A stretch of DNA of 64,000 nt from Siphonodentalium dalli (Eukaryota; Mollusca; Scaphopoda; Gadilida; Siphonodentaliidae). The notes under the pieces were generated by a model, which saw only the letters and a program-made list of their open reading frames with translations, ran no database searches and was not told where the DNA came from. Where the stretch lies: positions 256,567,582 to 256,631,581 of the forward strand of contig CP136061.1 in assembly GCA_032622095.1 (NCBI GenBank). Direction: 5' to 3'. Numbering within the stretch: the first letter of the stretch is position 1; the number at the start of each line of letters is the position of its first letter. Positions 21,295 through 32,245 of this stretch are shown here, piece by piece. The position numbers and the translations under genes are program-made.

Positions 21295-24200
21295 ATGCGT
21301 TTCGCCTTAGTTGAATTCATTGCATATGATTCATATGAAATTATTGAATCAAAAGCCATTCTTGATGCCGACGATGCGGATCTGAATAATGATGATTTTG
21401 ATTTCACAGAGGAGTACCAGATTTGTACTAGTACCAGTAACACTGGCGCAAAGAAAAAAATATCTCAAGCGGATATACATGAAGTGAAAGTTTACAGATT
21501 CAGTGGTGAGTTGAACATATTATTTGATCATGCATGATATCTCAGAGTCAACTTTATAAAATACTAATTGTTAAATTGGAATAATAATTAATATATAAAT
21601 TTATATTAATTATTATTAATATTATTATTATAATATTAATATTATATATAAATTCTAATTATAAATATAATTGATAAATTAATTTAAATATTTTAATTCC
21701 AAAAAAACTGGCATTTATAAATTATAATTAATATGATATAGATGTTATTGTTAATTCAATGTTATATTGCATATTTCAATTTAAATTTGGTTGCAAATTA
21801 ATTTTTGCAGTTCACAAAAATAATGTGCATGCAGCTATAGTGTATACAGGAACTTGACACTGCATGCTAGCTGGTCCATGGAATTAACTGCTCATGATCG
21901 AGCTAGCGATCACCCTCCCCCCCATTTTGGTACGCAGGATTCAGGGTGTTTTGAAGCAATATATAGGCGGGATTCGTATACCCCGGGCCTAGAATTAACT
22001 GCATGGTATTCAGGTTCATGCAAGCAAAACATCTTGGGCGCGCAGGTTTTGATGGCGCGAAATAATATTTTTGTGCTAGTTATATATCGTTATATGAATG
22101 AGTGGGTAGAATTAATAGCTTCTTGGGCATATATATATCGCGACCATGGACATGGCATCATAATAAAGTATCATAACGGCCTCATAATGCCCATAACACG
22201 ACCGGCAATAATTTGTGTGTCATTTATCGCATATTATTTTCTAAATTGTATTCAGGATTCACCCCCCAAAATTAACTGTTATTCAGGATTCACCCCCCCC
22301 CCCCCCCCCAAAAAAATAACTGGTATTCACACCCAGAACCGGACCCATTTATTTTTTTATTTGATCCATTGTTAGGATATCTATACCGGTAGCAGCTATA
22401 TAGCTAGGCGACATACCGGTAGTTACTAAATTAATATAGAAATAAAATTTACACATTTTCCGGCCAGATTGATATCTATTTCTCTTGCATACTGGTACAT
22501 GTGTATATCCTATGCTACAGTAAACAATTGGAAACTCTAATTGAAACTCGTTTACTTTTCAGATGACCGACAGGAACTTGTAGAAATTACAAATATTTTG
22601 AAGTCGCCTGAATGCGAACTGTCAGTTGAGGCTGCTGTGAAGGAGTTTATGACTCAGGGCAAAGAGAATGCGGGTAGAGGAAAAAGGAAGAAGTATCCCG
22701 CTCAAAAATTAAGGGAAGAATCCACAGATGATGAGGTTAGTAAAACTTATACTACATGTATAATAAAATATAATAGTTGAGAGTCTAAACCAGTAGTGGA
22801 ATAACTGGTCAGCAGTGGAGTTGTAAGATGTAATTGTCCCGGTGTATTTTTCAACCCCCTGTAAACACTATTTAGATAAAAGACATGTGCTAGTATATTA
22901 TATTTTGAATTTATGGAATTGTTTGGTTGCATGAAACTGATAGTGATAAGTTACTATAGTATATAGACACTATGTCAATCAGCGAAATTATCAAATAAAG
23001 CAATCATCCCTGGCACTACATAAAATATATCAACTGAACATACTACTCAGTACTGGTACTTAACTATTAACTTCTGAAATCAGACACAACTACTAATATT
23101 GTCTACTTTTTACATCCATTGTCAAAATTTAAATCAACGAACACATTCATAATTGAAGACCATTTTTAAACTATTCAGGAAGAACCACTTATGAACAAGG
23201 CAAAGAATGTGAGTACCGGTATGAAGAAACTAAGAAAAGAGGCAGACAGGAATGAGGAGAAGGAAATTCTAGACGAGTTGATGAGCAGTGCTAAATGTGC
23301 CAGCAGCGGGCAGATAGAAAAACCTGATAATGAAATACCAAAGAAAGTAAAGTCAAATGTGAGTCTTCCAAAATCTTATGAAGTGATGCATAAACTTGCC
23401 ATGCATTTGTGTACACTTCTCATAAATAATCTTAAGTACTCTGTCAAATCCTGTGTTGCGCATTAAAAAGAAAACATCTTAACTGTTCCAGCCCTCATAA
23501 TTGGCTACAACAATCGGCAATGCCGAAGCCATTTGCTGAAGCAAACTGGGCCACGGTAAAGGGTTGCCATAGCAGATTGCCGAAGCCAAACAATCTGAAT
23601 TAAAAGGGCTGCTGTTCACATTCTCTATACACTGAAATGTGCGATTCCATTCAATTGAAAATCTAGTTGAGAACTAATAATCGCTGGAAAACACTGTTTA
23701 ATATGGAATCCTATTACGGCCACTTGCTAATGGCGCTTTCGGCGCACTTTTTGTCGCTTTCGGCGCATCGCGCCGAAAGCGCCGAAAGCGACAAAATGTG
23801 CGCCGATCGGCGCACTTTTTGTCGCTTTCGGCGCTTTCGGCGCGCGCGCCGAAAGCGACAAAAAGTGCGCCATTAGCGTTGTTTCGGCGCGCGCCGAAAG
23901 CGCCGAAAGCGCCGAAAGCGCCGAAAGCGACAAAATGTGCGCCGATCGGCGCACTTTTTGTCGCTTTCGGCGCTTTCGGCGCGCGCGCCGAAAGCGACAA
24001 AAAGTGCGCCATTAGCGTTGTTTCGGCGCGCGCCGAAAGCGCCGAAAGCGCCGAAAGCGCCGAAAGCGCCGAAAGCGACAAAATGTGCGCCGATCGGCGC
24101 ACTTTTTGTCGCTTTCGGCGCTTTCGGCGCGCGCGCCGAAAGCGACAAAAAGTGCGCCATTAGCGTTGTTTCGGCGCGCGCCGAAAGCGCCGAAAGCGCC

Positions 24201-27200
24201 GAAAGCGACAAAATGTGCGCCGATCGGCGCACTTTTTGTCGCTTTCGGCGCACCGCGCCGAAAGCGACAGAAAGTGCGCCATTAGCGCGGTGCGCCATTA
24301 GGGCATTCGGCGCGGTGCGCCATTAGCGCATGTATACAATTAAGTATGTGATCAGCCCAGCAGGGGTGCCGGAAGAGGGGGCAGCTGATCCCCTGCCCTT
24401 GACCAAGGGGGCAGGACTTGCCCTTTTTCTGGAGACAGAAAATGCTGTGTTTAATCTCGTGTTTTTTATAGCAAAATGTAACTTTTTGGGTCCAAATACC
24501 ACCAATTTCACAAGGAATATTAATTTTTTGTCAAAAACGGCCATAAAAACCGACAAATACCTTTAAAATAGGGATTTTTGCCACAATGAATTTATGGTTG
24601 TTTTTTCCGAGTTTGCGGAGAAAATTCCCTTTTTTGGGCAGAAAAGTGCCATTTTTGTAGGCTCTCCCCCCCCCCCCGATGCCCTTGGATGCCCCCGGCA
24701 CCTCAGTGCAGATCGGACATGGCCATATGTGTACAATGTATAGGCCTATGTATCAATTTTAAAAGGGAGGGGCTGAATTTTGCTGTAGATACACCTCTAA
24801 ATGCTATAATTTGTCATTATTCAGATTTAAAATTATTTATTAATATGGTACTTAACACATGTATGAATTTTCACTATAAATGAGTCTAAATATAGTCAAG
24901 TGATTAGTATGCATACATTTGAGCAACTTTTTAAGTGAGTGTTGCCGCATGTAATTAAATGTAATATAATGAAAAAGTCTGTTAATAATTGAACACCACA
25001 ACTGACTGTCACTAGCTGTGATAGACTTGCAGTGAATATATTGATTGAGTAATTGGCAATCATGAATATTTTTGTGGGACAAACCCCAGCTTCTGGCATG
25101 ATTCAGGGTACGTTCATACGCTGGCAAGTTTGCAAGATACATTTTTGTGGGCATTTCGTCATAGAAAACCACATGGTGCCAGAATATGAACGGAAATATG
25201 CACCTAACATGCATCTTTACCAGAGCGAAAGACATCGGAAGTAACATTTATATAGTTCCACTTGTACTACCAGTGCTACCTCCAAATACCTGTATGATTT
25301 ATTCTTGTGAGATAATTTGCATGATATTTACAGGCAAATTCCGGTAGCATCGTTACCAGTGGAACTACAGAGATTTATTTCGCACGTATACTAGTAGTTA
25401 GCCCCCCAACTTTGGTCAAAAGTATAACAGTTGGAAATTTCATACTTGCCAAAACATTAGTTGGAAATTTCACACCAACAATAGGTGAAATATGTTCTTG
25501 TAGTTTGATTATAAAACAATTTATTGGGGGGGGAAATGTTCCTATGTTTGGTAAAAACTTTGGACAGAAATGGTCATCAGTTGGAAATTTTCCAACCTTA
25601 GGGGGGGTAACAGATTGGAAATTTCCAACACTTGGAAAGCTTGTGTCCTGGTCCCTCCCCCGTGGCCAGTCAAAAACTTCTAGTTAATTTAAGAAAACAA
25701 TATTGTCATACATTTGGTCAACATTGTCATTGGAATTGTCATCAGTTGAAAATTTTCCAACCTAAGTGGGGGGTGTAGGGTTTAAATTTACAACGGTAGG
25801 AAGGCTTGAGGCTAGTGTAGATGTTACGATTTCAAAATTTTCTTGTTAAGATTTCTAAATTTTCGCACACCGGATCGAACCATGGTCGGCCCGGTGTGTC
25901 ATTGCCCCACATCCACATGGCCAATACAAAACTGCTAATTAGTTTAGCAAAACAATATTTTACTACATTTGGTCAAATTTGTGGACAGAAATGGTCATCA
26001 CTTGAAGAATTTTCCAACCTGAGGGGAGTATGAGGTTTGAAATTTTCAAATAACTAATAAATGTTCAGGTTAAAATATCTGTCAATGTTCTCATACCAGG
26101 AATATAGAAATATAAAACCATGGCTTATGAATATATTATAAATTAGGCCTGACTGAGGTTCAAGGGGGGGGGGGGTGCAAATGGAATTATTCAAAAACTT
26201 GTGTTGGTCTGATTCTGACTAAAGGGGGGATGCAGTTGGAATTTCCCAAGGTGGACACCCCCCCCCCCAAACATGTAGTTGAAATTGAAGTCAGAAGAAC
26301 CCCTCCCCCCCAGATTGTGCCATGAAACTTTACTCTGCATAGTGCTTGTAGAGATATTATTCCATCAGTGCAAAACATGGGAACTTTTTTTATGTTCTAA
26401 CATGGAACTTTATAACATTGAACAAACAAGGCAGAGAACATGTTGGACTCTCCGTTACCACATCCCTGCATCCATGCGAATGGGGGGGGGGGTTCAGGAG
26501 CTGTGGCTTTTGAAGTTCACTCACCTAATTGTAATTCCATATTTCTGATAAAACTTATAGATAATTTCACGGTGTGTAAAATTTAGAAAAAAATTGTCAA
26601 CAATAAACGCCTCCATTTTAATGGCATACAGAAGTTACACCTCGTTACGCATGCCGGAAACGCTGCACTTTTTGTCGCTTTCGGCGCTTTCGGCGCGTTA
26701 CTAACGGCGCATATTTTGTCGCTTTCGGCGCGGTGCGCCGAAAGCGCCGAAAGCGCCGAAAGCGACAAAAAGTGCGCCGTAACGGCGCATATTTTGTCGC
26801 TTTCGGCGCTTTCGGCGCGCGCCGAAATAACGCTAATGGCGCACATTTTGTCGCTTTCGGCGCACAAGCGCCGAAAGCGCCGAAAGCGACAAATAGTGCG
26901 CCGTTACGGCGCACTTTTTGTCGCTTTCGGCGCTTTCGGCGCGTTACTAATGGCGCACTTTTTGTCGCTTTCGGCGCTTTCGGCGCATCGCGCCGAAAGC
27001 GCCGAAAGCGCCATTAGCAAGTGGCCGTAATAGGATTCCATAGTTTAAGATAGATTATCTCTTCTACAACATGTTTTATATAGTTAAGTGGGTATGAAAT
27101 AATGAATTGAATCGAATACCCCTGTCTGGAAACACTTCTATCAATTTTATAAATGGAGTTTATTTCGGTTATTTCCTTGTAAAATAAATCTGTACCATTC

Positions 27201-30200
27201 AATAATGGTCCCTGATATTCATGACTCTTTTATCTGAACTAATTTGAGATACTATCTAAAATTAGTTTATATATTAAAAGTGATAATCTATCTTTAAAAT
27301 TTCTACATCAAGGCTGAAACTCAATTAGGAGTGGAGGAGAGATTTAATGTATATGTACATCTACATGTATCGCTGATTCCATTTACAAACAAATTACCTT
27401 ACCAAGTTATTATTTCAGAGTATTTCGACCAGTACCACTACTATAAATTCGGATTTGGCCAAGATCAGTCAAGAGAATTTAACTCTCACCCAAAGGATGA
27501 ACTCCCTGGAACAAGAGAACGAGTTTCTTGTTAGAAGAATTAAGGAGTTGGAAGGGCAAGTGCTAGCCAACAAATGTAAGTACTTGTATGATAATAAAAA
27601 TAATGTTCAGTGGCAGGGGTCGATTTAAAACACACATACAAAAAAAAAATACTCATGATAAGTTCTATTCTACGGCATCAAAGATTTATTATTTGTACAA
27701 ATCTTGTTTGGTTTTATCAAAATTTCCAGATAAAATGAAGTCATAATTACTTTTTGTAGTAACGTCAGTCACACATGTCCATTTGTGTTAGATTGTGGGG
27801 ATTGTTCTGATTGGGCGCATTAAATCTTGGTACATATTGCTTTGAATCCTGGGGCTCGCTGGGGGTTGGGAAATATAATCTACCATAGTATGTTAGGCCC
27901 TGGCCCCGATATTACATTATGTGGATATGAGTAGGTTTGACAAGGACAATAAAGGATATTTAATAGAATAATAATTTACATAACTAGTATGTAACGCATC
28001 TAATGGGTAATGTGGAATTTCTATAAAACATTGAATTTGAACGAATAGGAGCCTCGAGCGGGGAAAACTAAATATTGTTAGATTGTATTCAGATTATCAA
28101 AGGGTGTGAAAATTTACTTATTTACGTTTTATTATAGCATTGCCAGATATTGTCAAACAGTTGACATCAATTCAACAGAAGTTATCTGTGGCCAACAGCA
28201 CACCTCCACCCAACAGCACACTTGCACCAGCGCAGGAATCATGCAATCTGACAAGCATTTCCAGCAGTACCGGTAGTCAACCATTCCCAAAAATATCCTT
28301 TGTAAGTTTCTAGACTATATTCTGCTACATTATGAAATATTTCATGTTAAATGCTGAGAAGAGTCACAGGCAGAGACACAGATGAAAAGTTTGGGGGGGG
28401 GGGTATGGGCTCTTGTCTGTTTTCCGTCTGTCAGTTACAACTTTGAAGCTTTATTATATTGGTCACTGTTAGTCATATTTCAATGATATATGGTATGTTG
28501 AGGAACCAACATGGGGGAAAAAAGTATTCACAAACAGCAGGTTTCAGCAATTTTTTTCCAAATTTACGGCCCTTATTAAGTAAATGGGACTAAAGTTTGA
28601 AAATGAATTTTTCTCTTCGCATGTTTCATGAATCGCCTTCTGATCACATCGCTCATCACCAAACTTCATGTGGATCTTTAAGGTGGTTTATGGCCTTTAG
28701 ATGGCAGCTGTCAATGTTTTTCAAATTGTTTTTGGTCTGTCTGGCTAGATATTAACTCAATCAGATATGAACCAATTTCAATAATTTGATATTCATGCAT
28801 GTGTTTATTCAGTCAATTACCCTGGATTCTCGTGAAAAAGTATGTATGGATTCTCGCAAAATCAGATGAAACATATTCCCTGGCCAGATTAAAACATCTT
28901 TCAAATTAAGGCACCTGAGAAAATTAGTAAATCTTTGAAGAAAACCACCTTTGTATGGGATACTCTTGGTATTGCATTTGCTTGTTATTTGTTTTTTCTA
29001 AACTACAGATAATTCCTGATTATCCATGCTCTAATAAATGTGAATTATTATATAGTGATTGCACTCTGGTGATCTTGCGACACAAAAAAAAAATAGAACC
29101 CTAATTTTGACTACTTTTTCCACAGCTTAAGCGTGATGCAGTGGATAAAGCGAGGAAAACGAATGCTCAAAAGTTGACCAATGAGCTGATGATTTCGGCC
29201 TATACGAGTGATCACATGGCATGCCACAGCGTGACGGGAAATAGCAACAAGGGCGTGAGTGATGGTGCTAAACCGGGGTTGGAGCCAGGTGAAGTGAAGG
29301 AGATCGAAGGTAAGTTAAATCAATTGTCTCAAAGATACTGATTAACGCTATTTTACATCACAACTTCAATATAATATTTTGTCTGTAATGATTGAATATA
29401 TTTATGCCTTGATGACTAATTTGGACAAAAAGGAAATGTGTCTTATATGCAGATTCTATAAGCTGTAACATAAAGTAAATGTACTTCATCACAGGTATCA
29501 GATACATATTTGTGTACCATTTGATTGTATCTTCTTATTGAGAGAATTCATATCACACCAAACTGCAGTATTAAAGGTACTCAATCCGATTAAGCGGCCC
29601 TCGATTACTATTTATTGTCATCAAGGGTGAAAAGTATTTGGTTTGAGTTGAGGAACCCACAAATTAATGATCAGTTATAGATTTTTAAAATGTATAATTT
29701 TATCACCACCTGGAATATTTGGCGGTGCAGTAAAAGTCGACGCGAAGAGTGTCTCGGACCAAATTGCTCATGAAGATGGATAAAGTGGCTTTTTTGTGTC
29801 AGATAATTGACAAACCAGAAAATTTTGTTGACCAAATTGTTGATAAATAACAGGATTTGGACAATTTGATACTATAGTTGAATGTGGTTAGCATTATTTT
29901 TGGGCAATTACTCAATTTTTCTGATAACTGAAGCGGCATTTCGAAAAAATTGTTGTTGCTGGAATCTGATGATATGGGGACCATCTATTTGGTTTGAGTA
30001 CCTTTAATTTCCACTGTGCTATTACTTACTGGCTTTGTTACATAATGTAGTGTAGATCTCGACGATAACATGCTAGTATTTATGCAATATTTATGTTTGG
30101 TATGAGAACAAACTTATTTGTGAACATGCAAACGCTGACCGGGTAGACAAATTATCTGTGATCATTTTTCCTTAGTTCAGATATTGGGGTATAAGAACAA

Positions 30201-30389
30201 ACTTAAGGTAGTCGATAGCTTAAAGCTACAAACTCACAAACATATATGTTTATGTTATCTTTTTCAGATGTTGTGAGATACTACTTCCCACATAAGAAGC
30301 CATCTGACATCAGGTTTTACATGTGTCAGAAGATGAGGAATTCTTACAAGACACAACAGAGAAAAGTTTCAAAGAACACAACTATTTAA
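21295..30389 (+). CDS. BEN-domain protein with coiled coil, seven exons
   Basis: Exons: 21,295-21,505; 22,563-22,735; 23,179-23,358; 27,419-27,575; 28,138-28,301; 29,126-29,309; 30,268-30,389 (TAA). All introns are GT-AG, phases agree at all six junctions, and the 1,191 nt give 396 aa without a stop. The N-terminus (RFALVEFIAYDSYEII) precedes an acidic stretch; exon 2 has a basic GKRKKYPAQK segment; exon 4 forms a heptad coiled coil (about residues 200-240); exons 6-7 (about 296-390) match a BEN domain, with AQKLTNELM, PGLEPGEVKEIEDVVRYYFP and CQKMRNSYK. BEN domains bind DNA and recruit repressors. I infer a DNA-binding accessory of the transposon, comparable in role to TnpA. It could instead be a host gene next to the transposase. 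The first exon and start are the least certain. Confidence 0.75.
23730..24329. repeat. Left arm: tandem palindromes (GGCGCTTTCGGCGC)
   Basis: Units of about 139-148 bp repeat roughly three and a half times, built from AAAGCGCCGAAAGCG, GACAAAATGTGCGCCGATCG and GCGCCATTAGCGTTGTTTC. Each unit contains several nested palindromes, among them GCGCCGATCGGCGC and CGGCGCGCGCCG. It is far richer in GC and CpG than its surroundings. The many long open frames here are artefacts of the repeat. Confidence 0.85.
24330..26649. other. Core of the foldback element, no gene
   Basis: Contains a possible smaller repeat bounded by GGGGTGCCGGAAG and CCCCCGGCACCTC (about 24,363-24,706), a region with repeated GTTGGAAATTTCC words (25,425-26,045) and several poly-G/C tracts (26,164, 26,260, 26,481). 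No protein family is recognised. Confidence 0.5.
26650..27015. repeat. Right arm: palindrome array of the foldback element
   Basis: The same GCGCCGAAAGCGACAAAAAG modules as in the left arm, in inverted order, ending GCGCCATTAGCAAGTGGCCG. It is shorter than the left arm (about 0.37 against 0.6 kb) and uses a variant junction module (GCGCCGTTACGGCGC for GCGCCGATCGGCGC). Confidence 0.85.
27045..27297 (-). mobile_element. Short TTAA MITE variant, complete (253 bp)
   Basis: TTAA at 27,045-27,048 and 27,294-27,297 with inverted ends AAGATAGATTATCTC and GATAATCTATCTT. Related to the partial copy at 9,580-9,738 and to MITE family A. The foldback element inserted at its left TTAA. Confidence 0.75.
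29571..30007 (-). mobile_element. TTAA MITE family B, copy 2 (inverted)
   Basis: 437 bp bounded by TTAA, inverted relative to 14,784-15,249, in the last intron of the BEN gene. Ends AAGGTACTCAATCCGATTA. Shares the internal GTCGACGCGAAGAGTGTCTC word with copy 1. Confidence 0.8.
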
Positions 30390-30585
30390 TTGCCATATTG
30401 ATTATTGAAAGTGACTCATATAAAATTATATTACAAATTGCTACAAATTCTCATTTATAAGCCCATGTTTATTCTACATGTGATATATCCATCAAAATTT
30501 CCAATACTCCAAACTCCATAATTAATTACTGTGCAGTTCCTCTAATTAACCAGCCATGATAACTCAGGGAGAAATCAGTATTATC

Positions 30586-31075
30586 ATACCCCGTACCGCG
30601 GTGCTGCATCTAGGTTTTTGGTCGAGGTAAACCATGGTATATGTGGCACGATGTACCATTCACTGTGGTAAATCAGTCTATTTACTGTGGTAAACTGTGG
30701 TTAACCATGGTTCTTTTACTGTCGTAAACCATGGTTTAATGTGGTAAACCGTGGTTTACTGTAGTTAACCATGGTACATTTACTGTGGTTAACCATGGTA
30801 AACTGTGGTTAACCACGGTGTATTTACTGTGGTAAACCACAGTTTACTGTGGTTAACCACGGTGTATTTACTGTGGTAAACCACAGTTTACTGTGGTTAA
30901 CCACAGTAAATGAACCGTGGTTTACCGTGGTAAATAGACCGTGGTTAACCACAGTAAACCGTGGTTTACCATGGTGAATGAACCGCGGTACATTGTGTCA
31001 AATGTACCGCGGTTTACCTCGACCAAAAAACCCCGGTACAGCACCGCGGTATTTTTTAGCAAGGTTTACCGCGGT
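30586..31075. repeat. Right subterminal GTGGTAAACC palindrome array
   Basis: About 35 copies of ACTGTGGTAAACCACAG, GTGGTTAACCAC and related words in both orientations. A roughly 50-bp unit with GTGTATTTACTGTGG is duplicated near 30,810-30,880. Flanked outward by TTTACCGCGG and the TIR. It begins about 200 bp after the BEN stop codon, so it may overlap that gene's 3' UTR. Confidence 0.8.
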
Positions 31076-31348
31076 AAATTTTTATAAGGGAAGTCACGAT
31101 CTATCCAGAATGTGAACATGACACTGATATAATCTGCTGGTGTTTGTGTACAAAGTTCTAGAATCGGTTGTGTGTCTGGACTCAGTGTTGATGTTGAAAT
31201 TTACAGTGCTATGACTATCAAAACACAGATACATTTACTGACACAAGATGATACAGGTGTTGTATTTATGGGTTTTCATAGTAAGGCCTGGTAGAATAAA
31301 ATATGTACCAAATACGTATACGTCTCGGCCAACGGCTCCAACATAGCT

Positions 31349-32080
31349 TTATTATGTCAGTTCCTGCAATTAGCCAATCAGCGTCGATATATAGTGACGG
31401 TAGCCTATATGAACTCATATTAGGTCGGTGACCTAATATGAAATCAATATTAGGTACTTATCGGCCATCTTGTTTTTCAGAAACTCAGTCGCCTCGGGAA
31501 TATTTTTGGTGTATTTTGGCGCCAAGAAAGTTGATATCTGTCGGAAATCATTTTCTGTGAATTTAAAGACATAGTAGCATCTACCAAAACCTGCATGCGA
31601 TATATTTGAGGAATTCTAAAGACTCATAAATTAACTATCAAACTCAACAAGTTGTCCTACTTCTGGAAATTAGCCATTGACTGAATGCGTTGACGTTCAA
31701 CGCTCATGACGCGTCACTGTGACGTTACATAAGTTAATGGCCATAGACGACACATTTATCTTACCAAATTACAATAAATTACAGCGACAATTAATTATTT
31801 AAAGGGATATGCTGGCTTTTGTCCACTGACATAATAAATACGTTACGGGGCGCTTAGTGATCGGATATGGTGTCATGTGAGGCTCAGCGAGATCAATATT
31901 AGGCTCGGCCTACGGCCTCGCCTAATATTGATCTCACTTCGCCTCACATGACACCATATCCGACCACTAAGGGTCCTGTAACTTATATTATGTCAGCTCT
32001 TGCAATTAGCCAATCAGCGTCGATATATAGTGACGGTATATGAACCCATATTAGGTCGGTGACCTAATATGAAATCAAGG
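31349..32080. repeat. Direct repeat pair enclosing a long palindrome
   Basis: A stretch of about 95 bp (TTATGTCAG...GCAATTAGCCAATCAGC...GGTCGGTGACCTAATATG) occurs at about 31,354-31,465 and again at 31,988-32,080 in the same direction. Both contain the short palindrome AGGTCGGTGACCT. The remaining DNA has no gene. This may be a solo or tandem non-autonomous element. Confidence 0.65.
31853..31971. repeat. Long palindrome, about 55-bp arms
   Basis: Arms read CTTAGTGATCGGATATGG ... and, inverted, CCATATCCGACCACTAAG, centred near 31,912 on GGCTCGGCCTACGGCCTCGCC. Mismatches are few. It is a strong hairpin or cruciform candidate. Confidence 0.8.
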
Positions 32081-32082
32081 GC

Positions 32083-32245
32083 AGGCGCCCTGACGACACA
32101 TAAGTTCACCCACTGGTGATCGACCGTATAAATGTGATGTTTGTGACAAATCCTTTCTGCACTCGACAAACTTGAATGTACACAAAAGGATTCACACTGG
32201 CGATCGACCCTATCAGTGCAATATATGCGAGAAAGCAATGGTACC
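32083..32245 (+). pseudogene. Captured zinc-finger fragment from array 2
   Basis: About 163 bp on plus match 12,937-13,101 on minus, including [16 protein letters not shown] and [17 protein letters not shown], whose helix occurs in no other array here. It starts abruptly after the direct repeat (at GGCAGGCGCCCTG) and ends abruptly after GAGAAAGCAAT. It has no stop within the fingers but no start or context, so it is a transduplicated fragment rather than a gene. Confidence 0.8.

Larger units (their letters stand above)
23702..27042. mobile_element. Foldback element with GGCGC palindrome-array arms
   Basis: 3,341 bp in intron 3 of the BEN gene. Outer inverted repeats start TATGGAATCCTATTACGG and run into tandem palindromic arms. 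Flanks carry GTTTAA on both sides (23,696-23,701; 27,043-27,048), a 6-bp target duplication that overlaps the TTAA of a pre-existing MITE. The centre (24,330-26,649) has no supported gene. Structure fits a foldback-type DNA transposon; superfamily unknown. Confidence 0.8.
14288..31090. mobile_element. Candidate autonomous CACTA/EnSpm-like transposon, 16.8 kb
   Basis: The ends are inverted: CCCTTATAAAAA at 14,288 and TTTTTATAAGGG ending 31,090, followed on both sides by TACC and GTAAACC motifs (about 28 bp imperfect TIR). A possible 2-bp AA duplication flanks it. Subterminal arrays of GTGGTAAACC-type palindromes occupy both ends. Between them lie two divergent genes: a Transposase_21 gene (16,740-20,611, minus) and a BEN-domain gene (21,295-30,389, plus), with no other host gene. 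CACTA elements are known for one catalytic and one DNA-binding protein plus subterminal repeats bound by the latter; this layout matches. Nested insertions are at 14,784, 23,702, 27,045 and 29,571. Whether the ends belong to this unit rests on symmetry seen in one copy. Confidence 0.65.

Noticed and set aside
23667-24326. Many Ala/Arg/Ser-rich open frames on both strands
   Set aside because: They are by-products of the GGCGCTTTCGGCGC palindrome arrays, which lack stops in most frames.
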